Source: Camellia lanceoleosa (taxonomy: Eukaryota; Streptophyta; Magnoliopsida; Ericales; Theaceae). From it: a DNA stretch of 64,000 nt. Made by a program: the position numbers and the translations under genes. Of this stretch, positions 60,650 to 64,000 are shown one piece after another. The DNA lies in assembly GCA_025200525.1 (NCBI GenBank), contig CM045761.1, positions 138,014,223 to 138,078,222 on the forward strand. Reading direction: 5' to 3'. The notes beneath the pieces are model-generated. The model saw nothing but the letters and a program-made list of their open reading frames with translations, ran no database searches and was not told where the DNA came from. Each line of letters opens with the position of its first letter. Position 1 is the stretch's first letter.

Positions 60650-61866
60650 CTGCAAGCATATGAAAACATTATCAACCAGAAAGTAGATTTTAATATCCCA
60701 TCAAAGCAAAACCTCAAGAAACAGTTCCAACCATTAAAACAATATCAAAGAGCACGCTATTTTAAAAAATTTGTGTGAGCAAACACAACATGGTTGAATA
60801 AAATGTTAGAATTTAAAGAGTCAAAATAGAAACCATGAAAAGTCTGGATTGAGAGATTTGGAGGGGAAGTGAAAGATAGAAAAGGGAACAGTTAATACTC
60901 TGGATTGTTTTTAAGAAAGGAAAGGAAAGTAGATGGACGGATGGTGAGGAAAGAGTGGATCCACAATTTGAACACTTTTCTTCCTCTCCAAAATTGGGAG
61001 GAAACAGAGGAGAAATTATGTCATTGTTATTGTTATTAAAAATATTTTTAATACCAAAAACATACCCTTCAATTTGTGCGAAGATAAGTACAAGATTTTT
61101 TCAGACCTACCCTATTTGGCTTCTGCACCTCCTTTTTCTCTATAAATTTATAATTATTGTCCAACCAAACAAGAGGAAGGAAAGGTCATCATTCCTTCCC
61201 CTTGATTAGTTATTGTCTAACCAAACCAAAAGCGGGGTAACTCCCCTCCCTTCTCATAATTTATGCTCTCGTTTACGTCCCCCTCCCATGTACAAAAATA
61301 GGTAGAAACACACCCATTAAAGTAGCTCTCTGAACACAGACAAGACCCAACTAAAAAGCCAAAAAATGTAGGCACACACTTGCACACTGTTAAATGGGTG
61401 CCACCTTTAAAATAGCATTAAGTATAATTTAATTTTCTAACTTCCCATAAATAGGACCTAATATTCAACACCCTCACACATATACAACCTTATCTTGCAT
61501 GTAGAAATGCAAACATCCAATTTTGAGCATGGTGAATAAGACAATTATGATCAAATCATTCCCAATTTTGATAATTATCAATTGATTAATTGATCTCAAA
61601 CCAATTTCAATTTAATCAATCCATCAATCTCATCAAATTTGATAATTAACAATTGATTAATTGATCTCAAACCAATTTCAATTTAATCAATCCATCATTC
61701 TCATCAAATAGAGAGAGCAACCAACTCTACACAGAATGCCCCATGCCCAACACATTGTCTAATGCCCAATCCAACTGCAACTAACTTAATGTGATGATTG
61801 TGAATCAATATTTTACATAATCAAAGCAACCTTGTAACAAGCATGAGAAACAAAGTTAGAATTTAC
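60650..61866. other. Pack-CACTA interior, no exon recognised
   Basis: Includes a direct repeat of about 75 bp at roughly 61558-61630 and 61637-61706 (TTTGATAATTA, CAATTGATTAATTGATCTCA, CAATTTAATCAATCCATCA). The frame 60955-61209 has no recognisable domain. Confidence 0.45.
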
Positions 61867-61970
61867 CTGAAGGATCAATTCCTTTGACTCATAATCCGAA
61901 AGCGGAGAGGCATAAATAGCCAGTAGAATCTCAAGGATGTTGTTCCTGATATATATTTGAGCATCATCAT
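61867..61970 (-). pseudogene. URB1: Captured URB1 exon, C-terminal region
   Basis: Reverse-strand exon between an acceptor TTCAG and a donor GTAAATTC. It encodes DDAQIYIRNNILEILLAIYA followed by a segment ending SKELILQ. This is recognisable as the C-terminal (NopRA1-type) region of plant URB1, a large nucleolar protein needed for 60S ribosomal subunit assembly. The exon begins with two bases of a split codon. It follows the exon at 62174-62377, but the sequence expected between the two is not in the 203-bp gap. Confidence 0.75.
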
Positions 61971-62173
61971 CTGAATTTACTATAAGAATTCAGAATTGAT
62001 CCATGTTACACGCAGAAAGGACATGAATTATATAGCTATTTCTTAGTTAATTGAATATGACTCTTGTTAATGAATAATAGAAATAAATGAATTGCATATA
62101 AACCTTATAAGGCCAACTGCTAAACTAAATGAAAATAGCATAAACTGATTCCTTGCAGTCAGAAAGCAGATAC

Positions 62174-62377
62174 CTTCACATTCACCTTCGGAGAGCGGAC
62201 CAAAAAGTTACTTATGGTTAAACAATGATCGTGTGAAGAGTCTAGTAATATGAAAGAAGCCTCTGTAACAAACATAGCAATGATAGAAGGAATCCTCTGC
62301 CAAGGATCGTCTATACCATTTTGCAAATACGTCAACAAAAGCCGAAGTCGCACTAAACCCTCCCTCTTTTGACACCT
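62174..62377 (-). pseudogene. URB1: Captured URB1 exon, C-terminal region
   Basis: A clean 204-bp exon between the acceptor TTATTACAG and the donor GTATCTGC, giving 68 codons. It contains LLLTYLQNGIDDPWQRIPSI and EASFILLDSSHDH, residues characteristic of the URB1 C-terminal domain. It ends in phase 0, while the next exon present starts in phase 1, so splicing them directly would break the frame. The remaining large body of URB1 (over a thousand residues in the family) is missing. It is a fragment inside the CACTA element, not the functional gene. Confidence 0.8.
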
Positions 62378-62500
62378 CTGTAATAAATAGTTTGAAATCG
62401 TTGTGAACAAAGAACTTACAGATACTAAAGGAAAATTAATAACAAAAACAGAGAAATATTAAAGACCTTCACAGATAATTTGACGCATAAAAGAAAATTA

Positions 62501-62507
<7 letters not shown>

Positions 62508-62534
<27 letters not shown>
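62508..62534 (+). repeat. CT microsatellite
   Basis: About thirteen CT units, downstream of which (reading on the reverse strand) lies the URB1 fragment. Confidence 0.8.
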
Positions 62535-62537
<3 letters not shown>

Positions 62538-62695
62538 GTAGGAAAGAAAGAAAGGCAGACCACATATGTTTACAACAATTAAGCTGAAATTTAAAATAAA
62601 ATAAATTAAAAAAAAGGTTCCTCAAACACTACAAAATACTGTATGACAGCAGCTGGAAATGTAAATGACAAATACATTAACGTATAATAGATCTC

Positions 62696-62770
62696 AGATC
62701 TAAAAACTCCAAAAACACATTGTGAATCACACGCATAATAGATCTCTGATCTAAAAACTCCAAAAACAAC
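62696..62770 (+). repeat. Short direct repeat with ATCTAAAAACTCCAAAAACA
   Basis: ATAGATCTCAGATCTAAAAA and ATAGATCTCTGATCTAAAAA occur 53 bp apart, each followed by CTCCAAAAACA. Confidence 0.6.
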
Positions 62771-62833
62771 AAGGCAAACAAAACTTAATTGCTATCGGTC
62801 CTTTTGGTCTCCGTTTTCGATCTACCTCCTTTC

Positions 62834-63100
62834 ATGGCAGAACCCTACAACCCTACAACCTTACAAGCAAGGCCATCGAAAGAGAAAGAAATGGGGGTTT
62901 GGTCGTCGTCTTTGGCGGAGGAGGGTCGTCGCCACTCTCTCTTCTCGACCTCGCCGTCGTTGAGAGACCACGGAGGGCTTAGCGATGATGATGATGATGA
63001 TGAGAGAGACCCGAAGATCTTCTGGACTCGAGCTCTGAAAGTGTTGTCCATGGAATCCGAAGATGAAGCCATCGATATCGATTGGTTGATATTTGATTGA
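62834..63100 (+). CDS. Exon-like open frame, 88 codons, origin unknown
   Basis: The longest frame here extends upstream to 62789, but the ATG at 62834 (TTTCATGGCAG) looks the better start. The product is MAEPYNPTTLQARPSKEKEM..., with an acidic DDDDDDER tract and a C-terminal FWTRALKVLSMESEDEAIDI. Codon composition is GC-richer than the flanks. It points opposite to the URB1 and EIPR1 exons. It may be a captured first exon or a small protein of the element; no family was recognised. Confidence 0.3.
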   Translation: MAEPYNPTTLQARPSKEKEMGVWSSSLAEEGRRHSLFSTSPSLRDHGGLSDDDDDDERDPKIFWTRALKVLSMESEDEAIDIDWLIFD

Positions 63101-63120
63101 CGATTCAAACAAGTCTGTAT

Positions 63121-63217
63121 GTATGTATGTTGATATTTGATTCCGATTTCCTACTTCTACGCCTAGAACTCGTGCTCTTCCTCTTCCTCCTAGACCGTGA
63201 ATCGTCCGAATCAGCAT
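63121..63217 (-). pseudogene. Captured Ser/Arg-rich exon
   Basis: After an acceptor TTTGTTTCAG the reverse strand encodes ADSDDSRSRRKRKSTSSRRR followed by SRKSES and a stop soon after. Alternating Ser-Arg dipeptides suggest a nuclear RNA-binding or splicing-related protein. The parent gene is not identified. It overlaps no other convincing frame. Confidence 0.4.
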
Positions 63218-63232
63218 CTGAAACAAATTGAG

Positions 63233-63234
<2 letters not shown>

Positions 63235-63273
<39 letters not shown>
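63235..63273 (+). repeat. GA microsatellite
   Basis: Nineteen or so GA units, lying between the SR-rich exon and the G-rich promoter-like region. Confidence 0.8.
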
Positions 63274-63274
<1 letters not shown>

Positions 63275-63389
63275 GTAAGAAGAGATTAGAGATTTTGAGA
63301 TTGGGGATTTTGGTTCAAGAGATTGGGGATTTTGGGTTTGGGGTGGGGGCAATCCGAGCGGGAATGGAAGAGGGAGGGGAGGGGGGAGC

Positions 63390-63813
63390 GCGTTTCCCTC
63401 TCGCCCTTTCCTGTCGCCCCCAAAACGACGTCGTTTTGAGGGTGAATTTAAAAAAAAAAAAAACGCAAAGAAGAGGGAGGAAGGAGAGGAAGAGGAAGAG
63501 GGAGGAGGAGGCCGCTCGCCGGCTCGCCATGCCTGCTGCCGTGCCCTGCCTCGTGCCTCGCAGCCTGCCGCAAAGACCTCGTCGCGTCACCTGCGACAGC
63601 CATCGCCTCCGCCGGAGGCCCCGTCTCCGCCTCCTCCTCCTCCTCCTCCTCTCCCCCTATATTTATGCCCCCTCCAGTTCAGTCCGGCCCTTCCTCATCC
63701 TCCTCCCCCCTCCTCCCTCCTCCTCCTCTCCTTCCTCTCTCTTCTCTGAATTTTTGAAAATTCTTCAAACGACGTCGTTTTGGGGGCGACAGGAAAGGGC
63801 GAGAGGAAAACGC
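63390..63813. repeat. Inverted repeat of about 48 bp around a GC-rich 330-bp core
   Basis: The left arm (63390-63438) runs from GCGTTTCCCTCTCGCCC to the palindrome ACGACGTCGT. The right arm (63766-63813) is its reverse complement with about two mismatches. The core includes GAAGAGG, GCTCGCC and CCTCCTCCT runs. The frames 63295-63903 and 63315-63590 read through it and are not convincing genes. Confidence 0.75.
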
Positions 63814-64000
63814 GACCGACGATCCGGATTCGGGGGGGGATTACAAATGAATTTTTTTTTTTTATTTTCATTACAAATGAATATTGGAAGAGATTACAAA
63901 TAAATTTTTTTTAAAATTTTTATTATAAATGAATATTTAAATAATAAAATAATTTTTTTTTTCTTTTTGCAACGGAAGATGCCGTTGTCCAAAAAAAATT

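Larger units (their letters stand above)
58197..64000. mobile_element. Pack-CACTA transposon (left part; continues past the window)
   Basis: Starts CACTATAAAAAAAAATTGAT, an En/Spm (CACTA) terminus. It is followed at once by about 500 bp of TTTTTGCGACGGCA-type subterminal repeats in both orientations. At the window end TTTTTGCAACGG and CCGTTG reappear (63967-63990), marking the opposite subterminal region. Between them are no transposase frames but several exons of unrelated host genes: URB1, EIPR1-like, and an SR-rich exon. This is the structure of a non-autonomous CACTA element that has picked up gene fragments. The right end and the 3-bp TSD are outside the window. Confidence 0.8.

Noticed and set aside
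59763..62377. A single intact gene spanning the reverse-strand exons
   Set aside because: The exons belong to two unrelated proteins, key exons are absent and splice phases conflict within the URB1 part.
63295..63903. 202-residue plus-strand frame near the window end
   Set aside because: It reads through GA and CTC microsatellites and the inverted repeat; composition is low-complexity Arg/Glu/Ser/Pro with no domain.

Overview
This is plant (angiosperm) nuclear DNA, very AT-rich and mostly non-genic. The evidence is a Tat-type Ty3/gypsy retrotransposon, CACTA, Mutator-like, hAT-like and PIF/Harbinger-like DNA transposons, many hairpin MITEs, and intron-containing gene fragments with plant-type splice sites. 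No bacterial, viral or organellar gene set is present, and I found no tRNA or rRNA gene. The species cannot be named from the sequence.

Layout. 1-2012 is AT-rich flank with a degenerate tandem repeat. 2013-12535 and 27086-41552 are two near-identical copies of one segment in direct orientation. Between them, at 12536-27076, lies a reverse-strand Tat-type retrotransposon: a complete but mutated element (LTR-gag-pol-LTR) plus the truncated 3' part of a second element sharing its LTR. A third, older and shorter copy of the segment is at 54953-58165. Comparing the three copies exposes empty and filled sites for at least eight transposon insertions, several with exact target-site duplications (TSDs).

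The right junction of the retroelement (27076-27088) holds a short filler identical to a site about 150 bp inside the duplicated segment, with microhomology at both sides. This suggests that a template-switching repair event built the tandem duplication.

The retroelement carries, on the opposite strand between pol and the 3' LTR, a spliced antisense gene with four exons, and a hairpin minisatellite in its 3' untranslated region.

41553-54952 holds two small candidate genes (43681-43932 and 47010-47225), a probable solo LTR (48839-50395), two related Mutator-like non-autonomous elements with 9-bp TSDs, and hairpin elements. 58197 to the end of the window is the left part of a CACTA transposon. 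Its interior contains reverse-strand exons of at least two unrelated host genes, URB1 (ribosome biogenesis) and a WD40 protein of the EIPR1/TSSC1 type, plus other exon-like pieces. That makes it a Pack-CACTA gene-capture element.
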